A DNA stretch of 47,157 nucleotides from an uncultured Bacilli bacterium (GCA_947632545.1 CANRPP010000009.1:1-47157), one strand, 5' to 3'. Shown: positions 24,222-34,666, numbered from the stretch's first letter. A program made the numbers and translations. The notes: generated by a model not told the origin, from the letters alone.

Positions 24222-25280
24222 TTATATATTACCTTTAATTTTTTTCATACCTTTTTTTAAATCATTACTGAAATAATGATATGTCGCTCTTAATAAAATG
24301 TATAATGGTAAGGCTACTACTATACCTGTAACTCCAGCTAGAGTTCCACCTATTGATACTACAATAATAGTAGCTAGTGGATTTACATTATTTGTTTTAC
24401 CATATACTCTTGGTGATATTATATAACCATCTAATTGTGGGAAAATTATACATATAATTATAGTACCTATTAATACTTTAGGGGCTACAACTGATGCTGT
24501 AATTATTCCAATTATATTAGTAATTAAACCACCAAAATAAGGAATTACTGTAGTAATACAAGCAAGTATTCCTAAAAGTAACCAGTTAGGATGACCTACT
24601 ATAAAAAATAAAATTGAATATTCAAATAATTGTATAACCATGAATATAGCTAATCCTTTAATATAATTTCCTAATTCATTATCTAATAATTTAAAATAAG
24701 AATAACATCTTTTAGATATATTTATAGTTATCTTTTTAAATTTATCTCTAATATTATACATATCAGATAAAAAATATACCCATGAAATAAAACCAACTAA
24801 AAATTTTGTTAAAAAGTTCAAAGATTTATTTACTACATTAATAGTACCACTACTTACAATATTTCCTAAATTACCAATTATTGTATTTAATTGATCTGTT
24901 AATTTAACTTCAAATGTACCTAAATTTAAATTTAAATGTTCTCCTAAATCTCCAATTATATCTATGATATTTTTAGAAAATAATATTAATTGGTCATATA
25001 CAAGAGGAAGTGTAACTACTAATAAAGCTGCAATAATTAAAACTGCTGATACTGCAATAATTAAAACTGCTAAAGGTTTTTTTATGCCTTTATTTGTTAA
25101 AAAATCTAATATTGGCATTAAAGCATAGGCAAAAGCAAAAGCTATTATAAATGGTGCTAAAACAGATAAAGTTGTACATATTATATTCCACCACATACCT
25201 ATATTTGAAAAACTTATATATAAAAGTAACATTAGTACAGTAAAATTAATTAATTTATAATTTAATTTATTATTAAACAT
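24222..25280 (-). CDS. AI-2E family permease (PerM/YdbI-like)
   Basis: 352 residues with about eight membrane helices: a pair near the N-terminus, another at 70-95, then a long amphipathic external region (QLILFSKNIIDIIGDLGE), and a C-terminal bundle with the family's conserved IPYFGGLITNIIGIITA and QLDGYIISPRVYGK. Family members are proposed transporters (autoinducer-2 export, Na+/H+ antiport); the substrate here is unknown. It begins 4 nt after the dtd stop codon, with SD AAAGGTGAT, so it is translated in series with rel and dtd. Confidence 0.92.
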   Translation of the reverse strand: MFNNKLNYKLINFTVLMLLLYISFSNIGMWWNIICTTLSVLAPFIIAFAFAYALMPILDFLTNKGIKKPLAVLIIAVSAVLIIAALLVVTLPLVYDQLILFSKNIIDIIGDLGEHLNLNLGTFEVKLTDQLNTIIGNLGNIVSSGTINVVNKSLNFLTKFLVGFISWVYFLSDMYNIRDKFKKITINISKRCYSYFKLLDNELGNYIKGLAIFMVIQLFEYSILFFIVGHPNWLLLGILACITTVIPYFGGLITNIIGIITASVVAPKVLIGTIIICIIFPQLDGYIISPRVYGKTNNVNPLATIIVVSIGGTLAGVTGIVVALPLYILLRATYHYFSNDLKKGMKKIKGNI

Positions 25281-25284
25281 ATAA

Positions 25285-25719
25285 TCACCTTTCTAATATA
25301 ATTGTTACAGGTCCATCATTTGTTATATTAACTTTCATATCACTACCAAAAATACCTGTTTCTACTTTTATTTTTTCACTTAATTTTTTATTAAATAAAT
25401 TATATAATTTTTCTGCTTCCGTATTTTTCATAGCATTAATATAACTTGGTCTATTACCTTTAGTAGTATCAGCATATAAAGTAAATTGTGATATTGATAG
25501 TATTTCTCCTTTTATATCTATAACTGATTTATTCATTATACCATTATCATCATCAAATATTCTTAATTTTAATATTTTATTTATCATATAATCTAATTTT
25601 TCTATAGTATCATCTATATTAAATCCAACTAATAATACTAGTCCTTTAGAAATTTTACCTACTATTTTATTATTAATAGAAACACTTGAAGATAGACTTC
25701 TTTGTACTACTACTCTCAT
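25285..25719 (-). CDS. dtd: D-aminoacyl-tRNA deacylase
   Basis: 144 residues, the usual length. It removes D-amino acids, typically D-Tyr, or glycine from mischarged tRNA. Motifs: N-terminal MRVVVQRSLSSSV, active-site loop SQFTLYADTTKGNRPSY, and C-terminal NDGPVTIIL (Gly-cis-Pro motif is GP). Overlaps rel by 4 nt (ATGA), the Bacillus rel-dtd arrangement. The window also holds two tyrosyl-tRNA synthetases, but far away. Confidence 0.96.
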   Translation of the reverse strand: MRVVVQRSLSSSVSINNKIVGKISKGLVLLVGFNIDDTIEKLDYMINKILKLRIFDDDNGIMNKSVIDIKGEILSISQFTLYADTTKGNRPSYINAMKNTEAEKLYNLFNKKLSEKIKVETGIFGSDMKVNITNDGPVTIILER

Positions 25720-27866
25720 CTCATAAGCCTTTCTATATTATAAATATATTGTAATTTATTTAAGTCTAGTATTAATTTATTTAACTGTTCTAAACCTCTT
25801 ACATAGATCCCTAATTCATATATCATTTCATCTGTTTTAGGTATTGCTTTTATACTATCTATATTAATATTTAACATTGAAGTTTTTTGTACTATTTCAG
25901 CCATTTTATTATCTTTAATATTGGAATAAATTAAAATTAATGTAAGATATCTTTTATCTGGTACTATATCTTTATTCCAATCTACAGGCACAATTCTATT
26001 TTCAAGAGTTTCTAGATTACGGCAATTTCTTCTATGAACACTTATACCATTTCCTTTTGTAATATACCCAATAATATCATCACCATATATTGGATTACAA
26101 CAATTAGCTAGATTTACTTTTACTTTATCTATTCCTGATACAATTATATCTGTATCTAAATTTTTAGGTATGGCTTTAACTATTTTAGGCGCTACTACTT
26201 CTTCATATTTATCAATTACATTTATAATTGTATTAGGACTTATTTTACCATTACCTGCTGATAAATATATATCATCTAATGAATTAAGTTTAAAATTTTC
26301 ACATATTTTTTTGACATTTTCATCTTTAATAAATTCTGATATTGATAATTTTCTTTTTCTTAATTCTTTTTCTAAATTATATTTACCTCGTTCAATATAA
26401 TTTTCTTTTTCATTTTTACTAAAATAACTTCTGATTTTATTTTTAGTTTGTGTAGCTTTAGCAATATTTAACCACTCTTTTGAAGGAGTTGAATTTTTAT
26501 TTGTATTTATTTTTACTATATCATTATTTTTTAATTCATAGTTTAGAGGTACTATATTATTATTAACTATAGCCCCTACCATAGTTTCTCCAACTTTAGT
26601 ATGTACTTTATAGGCAAAGTCTATTGGAGTAGCACCTTTTGGTAATTCAAATATATCTCCTTTTGGTGTAAATACATAAATATTATTATTTAATACTTCA
26701 TCTTTTACACTATGAACAAAGTCTTCACTACTCATCTTATCATTTTTTAAGTCCATTATAGATTTAAAAAACTGTAATTTTTGTTCTGTAGTTGATTGCA
26801 TATTTGCTTTTGCGTCTTTATTTTCTTTATAAGCCCAGTGGGATGCTATACCATTTTCTGCTACTTCATCCATATCATGCGTTCTAATTTGAATTTCAAA
26901 TAAATAACCATCTAGACCAAAAACAGTTGTATGTAGAGATTGATACATATTTGGCTTTGGCATTGCTATATAGTCTTTAAATCTTCTTGGTAGAGGTCTA
27001 AATTTTGAATGAATTATTCCTAATGCAAGATAACATTCTTGTTCAGTATTTACAATGATTCTTAATGCTAGTAAATCATATATATCTGAAAATTTTTTAC
27101 CTTTATTTAATTTATTATAAATACTATATATACTTTTACTTCTACCTTTAATTTCGTGAACAATATCATGATTTGTCAAAAGATTAGTAACTTCATTCAT
27201 CATTTGCATTACTGTTTTATCACGTTCTAGTTTAGTATTGTTTAATTTTTCTACAATGTCATAAAATACATCTGGTTTTAAATAACGAAGTGATAAATCT
27301 TCTAGTTCACTTTTTATTTTGTGAATACCTAAATGATGAGCAATAGGTGCTAAAATTTCTAATGATTCTTTAGCGATTTTATGTTGTTTTTCTACTGGAA
27401 GTGCCCATAATGTTCTCATATTATGTAGTCTATCTGCTAATTTTACAATAATCGCTCTAACATCTTCAGAAATTCCCACTATAATTTTTTTATAGTAGTC
27501 TATTAAATATTCATTTTCTGTAGAAAAGTGAATTTTAGATAATTTAGTTACTCCTAAAACTAATTTAGTAACTTCACTACCAAATTCTTCTTCCATTTCT
27601 TCTTTAGTACAATCAGTATCTTCTAATACATCATGTAAAAGTGCGGCTTCTATTGTTTCAGAATCCGCATATATTGAAGTTAATATAATTCCAACATTTA
27701 ATGGATGGATTATATATTCTTCTCCACTTTTTCTATATTGTCCAAGATGTTTCTTTTTAGCAAAAAGATAAGCTTTTCTTATCTTTTCTTTTTCTAAATC
27801 ACTATCAAGATATGTTAATCTAACAATTAAATCTTCAATAGTTGTATTATTTTTTTCTTTTGTCAC
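25716..27866 (-). CDS. rel: Bifunctional (p)ppGpp synthetase/hydrolase Rel
   Basis: 716 residues. HD hydrolase domain with intact HDVLEDT (near residue 80) and KLADRLHNMRTL. Synthetase domain with GRSKSIYSIYNKL, YDLLALRIIV and EIQIRTHDMDE followed by SHWAYK. TGS domain begins FTPKGDIFELPKGATPIDFA. Then a zinc-finger/helical part with NCCNPIYGDDI and a C-terminal ACT domain. It makes and degrades (p)ppGpp in response to amino-acid starvation on the ribosome. The start is GTG, 10 nt after AGGAG. It lies 18 nt after secDF. Confidence 0.97.
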   Translation of the reverse strand: MTKEKNNTTIEDLIVRLTYLDSDLEKEKIRKAYLFAKKKHLGQYRKSGEEYIIHPLNVGIILTSIYADSETIEAALLHDVLEDTDCTKEEMEEEFGSEVTKLVLGVTKLSKIHFSTENEYLIDYYKKIIVGISEDVRAIIVKLADRLHNMRTLWALPVEKQHKIAKESLEILAPIAHHLGIHKIKSELEDLSLRYLKPDVFYDIVEKLNNTKLERDKTVMQMMNEVTNLLTNHDIVHEIKGRSKSIYSIYNKLNKGKKFSDIYDLLALRIIVNTEQECYLALGIIHSKFRPLPRRFKDYIAMPKPNMYQSLHTTVFGLDGYLFEIQIRTHDMDEVAENGIASHWAYKENKDAKANMQSTTEQKLQFFKSIMDLKNDKMSSEDFVHSVKDEVLNNNIYVFTPKGDIFELPKGATPIDFAYKVHTKVGETMVGAIVNNNIVPLNYELKNNDIVKINTNKNSTPSKEWLNIAKATQTKNKIRSYFSKNEKENYIERGKYNLEKELRKRKLSISEFIKDENVKKICENFKLNSLDDIYLSAGNGKISPNTIINVIDKYEEVVAPKIVKAIPKNLDTDIIVSGIDKVKVNLANCCNPIYGDDIIGYITKGNGISVHRRNCRNLETLENRIVPVDWNKDIVPDKRYLTLILIYSNIKDNKMAEIVQKTSMLNINIDSIKAIPKTDEMIYELGIYVRGLEQLNKLILDLNKLQYIYNIERLMR

Positions 27867-27884
27867 AAAGGATCATCTCCTTAT

Positions 27885-30164
27885 CTAGCAATTAACTCCT
27901 TTTATTTTCTTTTCATCAAATTCATCTGTATATATTCTTTTTTTCTTTTTTGGTTTACTTAAACTTCTTTTTTCTAATTCAATAAATAATACTGTTGCAA
28001 TGAAAAGAGATGAATAAGTACCTGAAATAAGTCCAAATAACATTGCTAAATTAAATGTAAGTATACCACTAGAACCTAAAAATATTAATGCAATTACTGG
28101 TAAAAGTGTTGTAATTGATGTATATATAGTTCTAGTGAATGTTTCTCTAATACTTTTATTACAAATATCTTTTAAATTATCTTTCGTAATTTTTTCTTTT
28201 CCTATATTTTCTCTGATTCTATCAAAACATACTATCGTATCATTTATTGAATAACCAATTATCGCAAGGATAGCTGCAATAAACATAACTGATACTTCTA
28301 AATTAAAGATTGAGAATAATGCAAATATAATAAATACATCGTGTACTAGAGCAACAACAGATGCTACTGCATAGCTAAATTTAAATCGAAGTGATATATA
28401 AATTATTATTCCTAACATAGATAGTAATACTGATAAAATAGCATTTTTTACAAGTTCTTTTTTTACTATATTAGATACTACACCTATATTTACTTTAGCA
28501 TCATATTTATCTTCAAAATATTTATTTACTTTCTTTATTTTATTAGGTCCTAAAACATTATCAACTTTAATTATTATTTCATTATCATTTTTATTGATAT
28601 CTGAATATTTTAAATCTAACTCTTTAATATCTTGTTTAATTTCTTTAGTTGTTACTTTTTTATCTGTTGCTATTGTTATATCACTACCTGATTTATAATC
28701 TATTCCAAGATTCATACCTCTAACGCCAATTAATATACCACCTGCTACAATAATTAATATTGAAAGTGTTATAAATATTTTAGCTGGTTTAAAGAAATCA
28801 ACATTTTTAAATGGTATTACTTTAACTTTTTCATTTTTATCTATATTAGGAATATTTTCTTTTTTAACATTTATAAATAATCTAGTTTTATCATCAAAGA
28901 ATCCTGTTTTTACAAAAATACCTAATAATATTCTTGTTATAAATACCATAGTTAACATAGTAACAATAATTGTTATAATTAACATTGTAGCAAAACCTTT
29001 AACACTACTTTCTCCAAATATAAACATAATTACTGCAACTAAAAATGTTGTTATATTTGAATCTAGTATTGTTCTTAAAGAAGATTTAGATCCTTCTTTA
29101 AAGGCATATTGTAAATTTTTACCTTTATGTAGTTCATCTTTTATTCTAGAGAAGGTTATAACATTTGCATCTACTGCCATACCTATACCTAATACTACTG
29201 CAGCAATACCTGGTAATGTTAAGACTCCTCCTACTAACCAAAATAGACCAAATACTAATAATGTATATAATAACATAGCAGCACTTGATATAAACCCTGC
29301 AAAATGATAAACGATTAATAATATTAAAACTATTAAAGATATACCAATAATCCCTGCTACTAATGTTTTTGATAATGTTTCATCACCAAATGAAGCGCCT
29401 ACTGTTTTTGAAGATATTTCAGTTAATTTTGATGGAAGTGAACCACTATTAATTAAATCAACTAAATTTTGGACTTCATCTTCTGTGAAACTACCTTGAA
29501 TTATTACGTTTGACGCAAAACCTTCTGATACTGTAGCACTACTTAAGCAGTTTGATTCTTCTGTACCACATGATTGTCCTTCATTACTATAGCTATCTTC
29601 ATCTTGATTATAATCTAACCATATTACAATACTATTATTTTGTTGTTTACTAATTTTATTTGTTACATTGTAGAATTTATCTTTATCTTTTACTGTAAGC
29701 AAAACAGCTGGATTACCAGATGAATCTTCTGATACTTTAGCACCACCTGCTGATAATACATCGCTTGTCATTAATAAATTATCTTCAGTATCTCTAAATG
29801 ATAAAGTAGCAACTGTAGATAATTGTTTTCTAGCTTCATCAGGATTTTTAACTCCTGCAAGTTTTACTCTTATTTTATCATTACCTTCTAGAATAATTTC
29901 TGGTTCACTTACTCCTAATGAATCAATTCTCTTACTTAATGTTTTATATGTAGCAGTAAGTTTTTCTTTATTCATTTTAGAACCATCTATACTATCAACT
30001 TTATATAGTACTTCAAATCCTCCTTGTAAATCTAAACCAAAGTTTAAATTTTTAAATATAGGAATAAAACTAAAACATATTCCTACAACTAATAATACTA
30101 AAATTGTTATAGATATTATTACTTTACTAATAACCTTTTTTTCTTTATTTTTCTTTTTCTTCAT
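27885..30164 (-). CDS. secDF: Fused protein-export membrane protein SecDF
   Basis: 759 residues from the ATG at 30164, which lies just past the comN stop codon (TAACATG) and 6 nt after AAAGGTG. The SecD half has FGLDLQGGFEVLYKVD, the large external P1 domain, and SLPSKLTEISSKTVGASFG, then six helices with GIGMAVDANVITFSRIKDE. The SecF half has MNLGIDYKSGSDI and the matching GYSINDTIVCFDRIRENI. It uses the proton motive force to help Sec translocation. The SecD-SecF fusion is standard in Bacillus. Second gene of the operon. Confidence 0.97.
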   Translation of the reverse strand: MKKKKNKEKKVISKVIISITILVLLVVGICFSFIPIFKNLNFGLDLQGGFEVLYKVDSIDGSKMNKEKLTATYKTLSKRIDSLGVSEPEIILEGNDKIRVKLAGVKNPDEARKQLSTVATLSFRDTEDNLLMTSDVLSAGGAKVSEDSSGNPAVLLTVKDKDKFYNVTNKISKQQNNSIVIWLDYNQDEDSYSNEGQSCGTEESNCLSSATVSEGFASNVIIQGSFTEDEVQNLVDLINSGSLPSKLTEISSKTVGASFGDETLSKTLVAGIIGISLIVLILLIVYHFAGFISSAAMLLYTLLVFGLFWLVGGVLTLPGIAAVVLGIGMAVDANVITFSRIKDELHKGKNLQYAFKEGSKSSLRTILDSNITTFLVAVIMFIFGESSVKGFATMLIITIIVTMLTMVFITRILLGIFVKTGFFDDKTRLFINVKKENIPNIDKNEKVKVIPFKNVDFFKPAKIFITLSILIIVAGGILIGVRGMNLGIDYKSGSDITIATDKKVTTKEIKQDIKELDLKYSDINKNDNEIIIKVDNVLGPNKIKKVNKYFEDKYDAKVNIGVVSNIVKKELVKNAILSVLLSMLGIIIYISLRFKFSYAVASVVALVHDVFIIFALFSIFNLEVSVMFIAAILAIIGYSINDTIVCFDRIRENIGKEKITKDNLKDICNKSIRETFTRTIYTSITTLLPVIALIFLGSSGILTFNLAMLFGLISGTYSSLFIATVLFIELEKRSLSKPKKKKRIYTDEFDEKKIKGVNC

Positions 30165-30165
30165 G

Positions 30166-30411
30166 TTATACACCTTTCTTTTCACTTAAGTAATTATTTA
30201 ATATTTTAACATCTAAATGAATTATATCACTAACTATATCAGAAAGTGCTAAATTATTAGATTTAGACCATTTAATCTCACTTAAATAATTCCATATATC
30301 TTCTTCTTTAATATTAGGATAATTAAGTCTTCTAAATTCTTCAAGTTTTGCATGAAGAGCTGGTCTTACTCTAATATATAATTCCTCTTTAGTCTTAAAA
30401 TCATATTCCAT
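30166..30411 (-). CDS. ComN-like post-transcriptional regulator
   Basis: 81 residues. The pattern IRVRPALHAKLEEFRRLNY, then EEDIWNYLSEIKW and LSDIVSDIIHL, matches the post-transcriptional regulator family typified by Bacillus ComN (YrzD), which lies next to secDF there too. In Bacillus it acts on comE mRNA and localises with DivIVA; whether it does so here is unknown. Promoter -10 TATAAT is near 30447-30452; SD AAGGAG. First gene of the comN-secDF-rel-dtd-permease-murC operon. Confidence 0.82.
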   Translation of the reverse strand: MEYDFKTKEELYIRVRPALHAKLEEFRRLNYPNIKEEDIWNYLSEIKWSKSNNLALSDIVSDIIHLDVKILNNYLSEKKGV

Positions 30412-30458
30412 AAGAACTCCTTATTTCTTCAACATATTTATTATACATAATATTTATA

Positions 30459-30507
30459 AAAATTTAAAGTAAAACTATAAAATTAAAGGTAATTTGTATT
30501 TTACTTT
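30459..30507 (-). terminator. Possible terminator of the xer gene
   Basis: Stem AAAGTAAAA/TTTTACTTT with a 24-nt loop, followed by AAATTTTT. The long loop makes it uncertain. Confidence 0.35.
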
Positions 30508-31400
30508 TCTTTTTTTGCTCGTGGAAAACTATTATAATAGACATCTTTTAATCTATCTGTTGTTACATGTGTATATATTTGAGTAGCACTTATACTTTCA
30601 TGTCCTAATAATTTTTGAACACTTAACAAGTCACATCCTTCATTTAATAAATGAGTAGCAAAAGAATGTCTTATCATATGAGGTGATATATTTTTAGAAA
30701 GGGAAGTTTTTTTAATTAACTCACTTAAGATATATCTTACTCCTCTTTCTGTAAGTTTTTCTCCTAAATGATTTATAAATAAGTAATTACTATTATTTTT
30801 ATTTAATAATATTCTACCATCCGAAATATATTTATTTAAAATATCTTCACAATATTCTCCATATATAACATTTCTTTCTTTATTACCCTTACCAAGTATT
30901 ATTATTTTTCTATTACTTTTATCAATATCATTTAATTTTATATTTACAAGTTCACCTACTCTTATACCAGTTGCATATAACATTTCTAATATTAGTAAGT
31001 CTCTTTGACCTTTTGGAGTATAAATATCAGGTACTTTAAATAATTCTTCTAATTCATTATATTCAAAATATCTAGGTAGTTTTTTCGCTTTTTTAGGTCC
31101 ATTTACTAATAAAAACATATTATTTTTTATAATACCTTTATTAACTAAATATTTATAAAAACCTCTTAAGGAACTTAATTTTCTATTTATAGAAGTATTA
31201 TTATCTTTTTTTTCTTCCTTTAAATACATTAAATATATTCTTATATCACTATACTCTATATCTAAATAATTAAGTGATTCTTTAGTACAAAATGAAAAAA
31301 ATTCTTCTATATCTTCTTCATAACTTTTAATTGTATATTTAGAATATGATTTTTGATACTCTAAATATTCCATATAATCATTTAAATAATTATTTTTCAT
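30501..31400 (-). CDS. Tyrosine recombinase XerC/XerD-like
   Basis: 299 residues, the canonical Xer length. The N-terminal SAM-like DNA-binding domain begins YLNDYMEYLEYQKSYSKYTI. The catalytic domain has Arg in ATGIRVGELVNIKL, Lys in the beta hairpin KGNKERNV, HMIRHSFATHLLNEG, LLGHESISATQIYTHV with the His and nucleophilic Tyr. It probably resolves chromosome dimers at dif; XerC versus XerD (or XerS-like) cannot be decided. It stands alone rather than beside integrative genes, which favours the housekeeping role. Confidence 0.9.
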   Translation of the reverse strand: MKNNYLNDYMEYLEYQKSYSKYTIKSYEEDIEEFFSFCTKESLNYLDIEYSDIRIYLMYLKEEKKDNNTSINRKLSSLRGFYKYLVNKGIIKNNMFLLVNGPKKAKKLPRYFEYNELEELFKVPDIYTPKGQRDLLILEMLYATGIRVGELVNIKLNDIDKSNRKIIILGKGNKERNVIYGEYCEDILNKYISDGRILLNKNNSNYLFINHLGEKLTERGVRYILSELIKKTSLSKNISPHMIRHSFATHLLNEGCDLLSVQKLLGHESISATQIYTHVTTDRLKDVYYNSFPRAKKEK

Positions 31401-31427
31401 ATAATCACTACCTATTATGATTATAAC

Positions 31428-31462
31428 ATAAAAATAAGAACTATAGTTTATAATTCTTATTT
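31428..31462 (-). terminator. Terminator of the orphan gene at 31441
   Basis: Stem AAATAAGAA/TTCTTATTT with a 13-nt loop and following T-run; overlaps the gene's end. Confidence 0.7.
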
Positions 31463-32559
31463 ATATTTTTTTGTTTTACTATACCTATTTTTTTAGCATC
31501 ATTATCTATTGATAAAATTTGATCCAAGTCCATTAAATTCATAACCTCTTCTATACCACCTGTATTATATAAATATTGGAGTTGTTCATTTTGAAAACTA
31601 GTTATTTCATTAGAATCGTTATAAATACTATAAATTTCTTCTTCATCTATAAATAAATATTCATCTGGATCTTTTTTATCATTTATATATTCATGTACCA
31701 TATCAATTTTTTTTATTTGTAATTTAATTATCTCTTTTTGTTTATTATCTAGGTTATCATCATCTATATGATTTAATAATACTTCTTTATAATGTTCTTG
31801 CCATTCAACCATTTTTCTTAAGTTTCTGTAGTTGCTTCTAAAAAATGTATTTATATTTTTATCTACTCTATTTAATTCTCTTTCAATATCTAATGTTGAA
31901 ATATTTAGATTTGAATTTTTTATATATAAATTATAATATCTATCATATTCAAATAATAAACTTCTTAATCCCTGTCTATTTAATTTATCATCTTTATATA
32001 TATCATTTAATACATCACTTTCTAAATATAATCTTTCTTCATAAGTTAAATATGATATGCTTTTAGGATTTAATATAAAATATTTAGTTGTTTTATTTAA
32101 TACTAAAGATTTCATAAATTTTATATAAAAATTTAGTTTATCAGAATTTTCTGTTAATATTTTATTATTAGAATTTTTATTTTTCTTGGCATTACGAAAA
32201 CTAATAGCTTGTTCAAAAAGTAGTAAGTTATCAAATATAATTGGAGCTTCTTTAGTTTGTTTATTGTTATGATATGTTAAAGTTAAAGTAGAACTTAATT
32301 TTTCTTGTTCAGATAAGTATGATATATTATGTTTTTTTAATTCGTTTAAAAAACTTTGTTTATCTTTATAACTACATAATAAAGCATCTATATCTTCTAT
32401 TTTAAAACTATCTTTTACTTTACCAAATATTTTAAATCTTAATGGTGTTACTTTATCGTATAATCTTTTTACTCTATTTCTAGTTTTTGCAGGTAGGTGT
32501 TGGAATTCATCATAATATTTTATTGATAAAATATCGTTTAAATATAATCTATATGCCAT
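31441..32559 (-). CDS. Orphan protein, 372 aa
   Basis: No family recognised. Soluble, charged and mainly helical. The N-terminus is basic (LPAKTRNRVKRLYDKV), the middle Asn/Lys-rich (NAKKNKNSNNK), and the C-terminal half acidic (NHIDDDNLDNKQKEIIKLQ, DPDEYLFIDEEEIYSIYND). No signal, membrane helix or Cys cluster. It has its own promoter (32588-32616), SD GGGAGGGTGAT and terminator. Its neighbours topA and xer offer no functional hint. Confidence 0.72.
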   Translation of the reverse strand: MAYRLYLNDILSIKYYDEFQHLPAKTRNRVKRLYDKVTPLRFKIFGKVKDSFKIEDIDALLCSYKDKQSFLNELKKHNISYLSEQEKLSSTLTLTYHNNKQTKEAPIIFDNLLLFEQAISFRNAKKNKNSNNKILTENSDKLNFYIKFMKSLVLNKTTKYFILNPKSISYLTYEERLYLESDVLNDIYKDDKLNRQGLRSLLFEYDRYYNLYIKNSNLNISTLDIERELNRVDKNINTFFRSNYRNLRKMVEWQEHYKEVLLNHIDDDNLDNKQKEIIKLQIKKIDMVHEYINDKKDPDEYLFIDEEEIYSIYNDSNEITSFQNEQLQYLYNTGGIEEVMNLMDLDQILSIDNDAKKIGIVKQKNINKNYKL

Positions 32560-32587
32560 ATTATCACCCTCCCATTTAGTTTTGCAT

Positions 32588-32616
32588 ATTATATCACAAA
32601 TTTATAAAAAAATCAA
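32588..32616 (-). promoter_or_regulatory. Promoter of the orphan gene at 32559
   Basis: -35 TTGATT (32611-32616), 17-bp spacer, -10 TATAAT (32588-32593), just after the topA terminator. Confidence 0.65.
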
Positions 32617-32627
32617 TATATTAATAA

Positions 32628-32652
32628 GAAAAAGAGAATTATTTTTCTCTTT
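32628..32652 (-). terminator. Terminator of topA
   Basis: Stem AAAGAGAA/TTCTCTTT with a 6-nt loop, then TTCTTATT; includes the topA stop codon. Confidence 0.7.
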
Positions 32653-34666
32653 CATAACTACATTCACTACATTTTATTTTATCTTTTTTTTCTACTAAAA
32701 TTTTACCACATTCTGGACATTTTTCATTAATTGGCATATCCCATGATGCAAATTTACACTTTGGATAGTTACTACATCCATAAAATATTTTTCCTTTTCT
32801 TGTTTTTCTTTCAATAATTTTTCCATCACAATTTGGACAATCCATTATTTCTTTAACTTCTTTAGGTTCCTTTTTGATATATTTACATTCAGGATAATTA
32901 CTACAAGCAGTAAACTCACCATATCTACCTTTTCTAATTACTAGAGGGTTACCACATTCTGGACAAATTTCACCTGTTTCTACTGGGGCTTTCTTTTCCA
33001 TTTCATCAAAAGCATTTTTTACACGTGGTTCAAATAATTTATAAAATTCTTCTAATACTTTATTCCAAACTAACTTACCTTCTGCTATGTCATCTAACTC
33101 TTCTTCCATATCTCTTGTATATTCTACATTTATTAAATCAGAGAAAAATTCTTGTAATTTATCAGTTGTTTCTATTCCTATTTCAGTTGGTTTGAATTTC
33201 TTTTCAACTAATTCTACATAATTTCTTTGTTTTATTGTATCTATAATTGTTGCATATGTAGAAGGTCTACCTATACCTAATTCTTCTAATTCTTTTATTA
33301 ATTTAGCTTCTGTATATCTAGCAGGTGGTTTTGTAAAATGTTGTTCTTTTAATACATCATTAGTTGTTAGTATCTCACCTTCTTTTAATTCAGGTAGAAT
33401 TTTATCTTCACTTGATTCATAATCTTTATATACTTTTAAATATCCATCAAATATTAAGACTTGCCCATTAGTTTTAAATTTATAATCATTATTATTTAAT
33501 ATAATTGTAGTTTGGTCTACTTTAGCATCTGACATTAAAGACGCTAAAGTTCTTTTATAAATTAGACTATATAATTTAAATTCATCATTTGATAAATATT
33601 CTTTTACTTTTAATGGTTCTCTCATAATACTAGTTGGTCTTATAGCTTCATGGGCATCTTGTACATTTTCAGTTTTTTTACTTTTTTTAATATATCCTAC
33701 ATATTCGTTACCATATTTTTCTTTTATATATTTATATGCAGGTTTTGTAAAATCATCAGATAATCTAATAGAATCTGTTCTCATATAAGTAATTAAACCG
33801 ACAGTTTCATTTGCTAGATCTATTCCTTCATATAACTTCTGTGCTATTGACATAGTCTTTCTAGCAGGAAATCCTAATTTAGTGGATGCTTCTTGTTGTA
33901 ATGTACTTGTAATAAATGGAAATTTACTTTTCTTATTCTTGGCTTTTTGATCTATACTTTCTATAGTATAATCTTCTCCTATACTATCTAAAACTTTATT
34001 AGCATCATCTTCACAAGTTAATTCTATATCTTTATCTTTATATTTAAATAAGTTAGAATCAAATTCATCAAATTTTGAAGTTATTGTCCAATATTCTTCT
34101 GGGTTAAATGCATCTATTTCTCTTTCTCTATCGACAATTAGTTTTAAGGCAACACTTTGAACACGTCCAGCTGACTTAGCGCCTATTTTATTTTGTAATA
34201 GTTTTGAAAGTCTAAAGCCTATAATCCTATCTAATATTCTTCTAGTTTCTTGACTTCTTACTAAATTATCATCAATAACTGTAGGATTATTAATCGCAGC
34301 AATTACTTTATCATGAGTTATTTCGTTAAATAAGACTCTTTTATAATTTTTATCACTAATTTTTAATGCATCTTTTAAATGCCATGCGATTGCTTCTCCT
34401 TCGCGGTCTGGATCTGATGCTAGATAGACTATATCACTATCTTTTACATCTTTTTTTAATTCAGTGATTACTTTCTTTTTACCAGATATCGGAATATAAT
34501 TAGGTTTAAAACCATTTTCGATATCTACTCCAAGACCATATTTACCAGATGTTGCTAAATCTCTAATATGACCTTTAGATGATACAACTTTATAATCACT
34601 ACCTAAATATTTTTCAATTGTTTTACTTTTACTAGGACTTTCCACTATTACTAAATGTTTGCTCAT
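32639..34666 (-). CDS. topA: DNA topoisomerase I
   Basis: 675 residues from the ATG at 34666 (AAGGAA upstream; the longer in-frame reading has no SD). It relaxes negative supercoils by a transient 5'-phosphotyrosine bond. Toprim domain: HLVIVESPSKSKTIEKYLG, and SDPDREGEAIAWHL with the acidic metal triad. The active-site Tyr is in GLITYMRTDSIRLSD. C-terminal zinc ribbons: CPECGNPLV...CSNYPEC, CPNCDGKII...CSNYPKC, and a final CPECGKILV...CSEC. Full length for Bacillota. Confidence 0.98.
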   Translation of the reverse strand: MSKHLVIVESPSKSKTIEKYLGSDYKVVSSKGHIRDLATSGKYGLGVDIENGFKPNYIPISGKKKVITELKKDVKDSDIVYLASDPDREGEAIAWHLKDALKISDKNYKRVLFNEITHDKVIAAINNPTVIDDNLVRSQETRRILDRIIGFRLSKLLQNKIGAKSAGRVQSVALKLIVDREREIDAFNPEEYWTITSKFDEFDSNLFKYKDKDIELTCEDDANKVLDSIGEDYTIESIDQKAKNKKSKFPFITSTLQQEASTKLGFPARKTMSIAQKLYEGIDLANETVGLITYMRTDSIRLSDDFTKPAYKYIKEKYGNEYVGYIKKSKKTENVQDAHEAIRPTSIMREPLKVKEYLSNDEFKLYSLIYKRTLASLMSDAKVDQTTIILNNNDYKFKTNGQVLIFDGYLKVYKDYESSEDKILPELKEGEILTTNDVLKEQHFTKPPARYTEAKLIKELEELGIGRPSTYATIIDTIKQRNYVELVEKKFKPTEIGIETTDKLQEFFSDLINVEYTRDMEEELDDIAEGKLVWNKVLEEFYKLFEPRVKNAFDEMEKKAPVETGEICPECGNPLVIRKGRYGEFTACSNYPECKYIKKEPKEVKEIMDCPNCDGKIIERKTRKGKIFYGCSNYPKCKFASWDMPINEKCPECGKILVEKKDKIKCSECSYEREK

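Noticed and set aside
30501-31400. Tyrosine recombinase as integrase of a mobile element
   Set aside because: Canonical 299-aa Xer layout, single gene among core genes, no attachment repeats or element cargo next to it.
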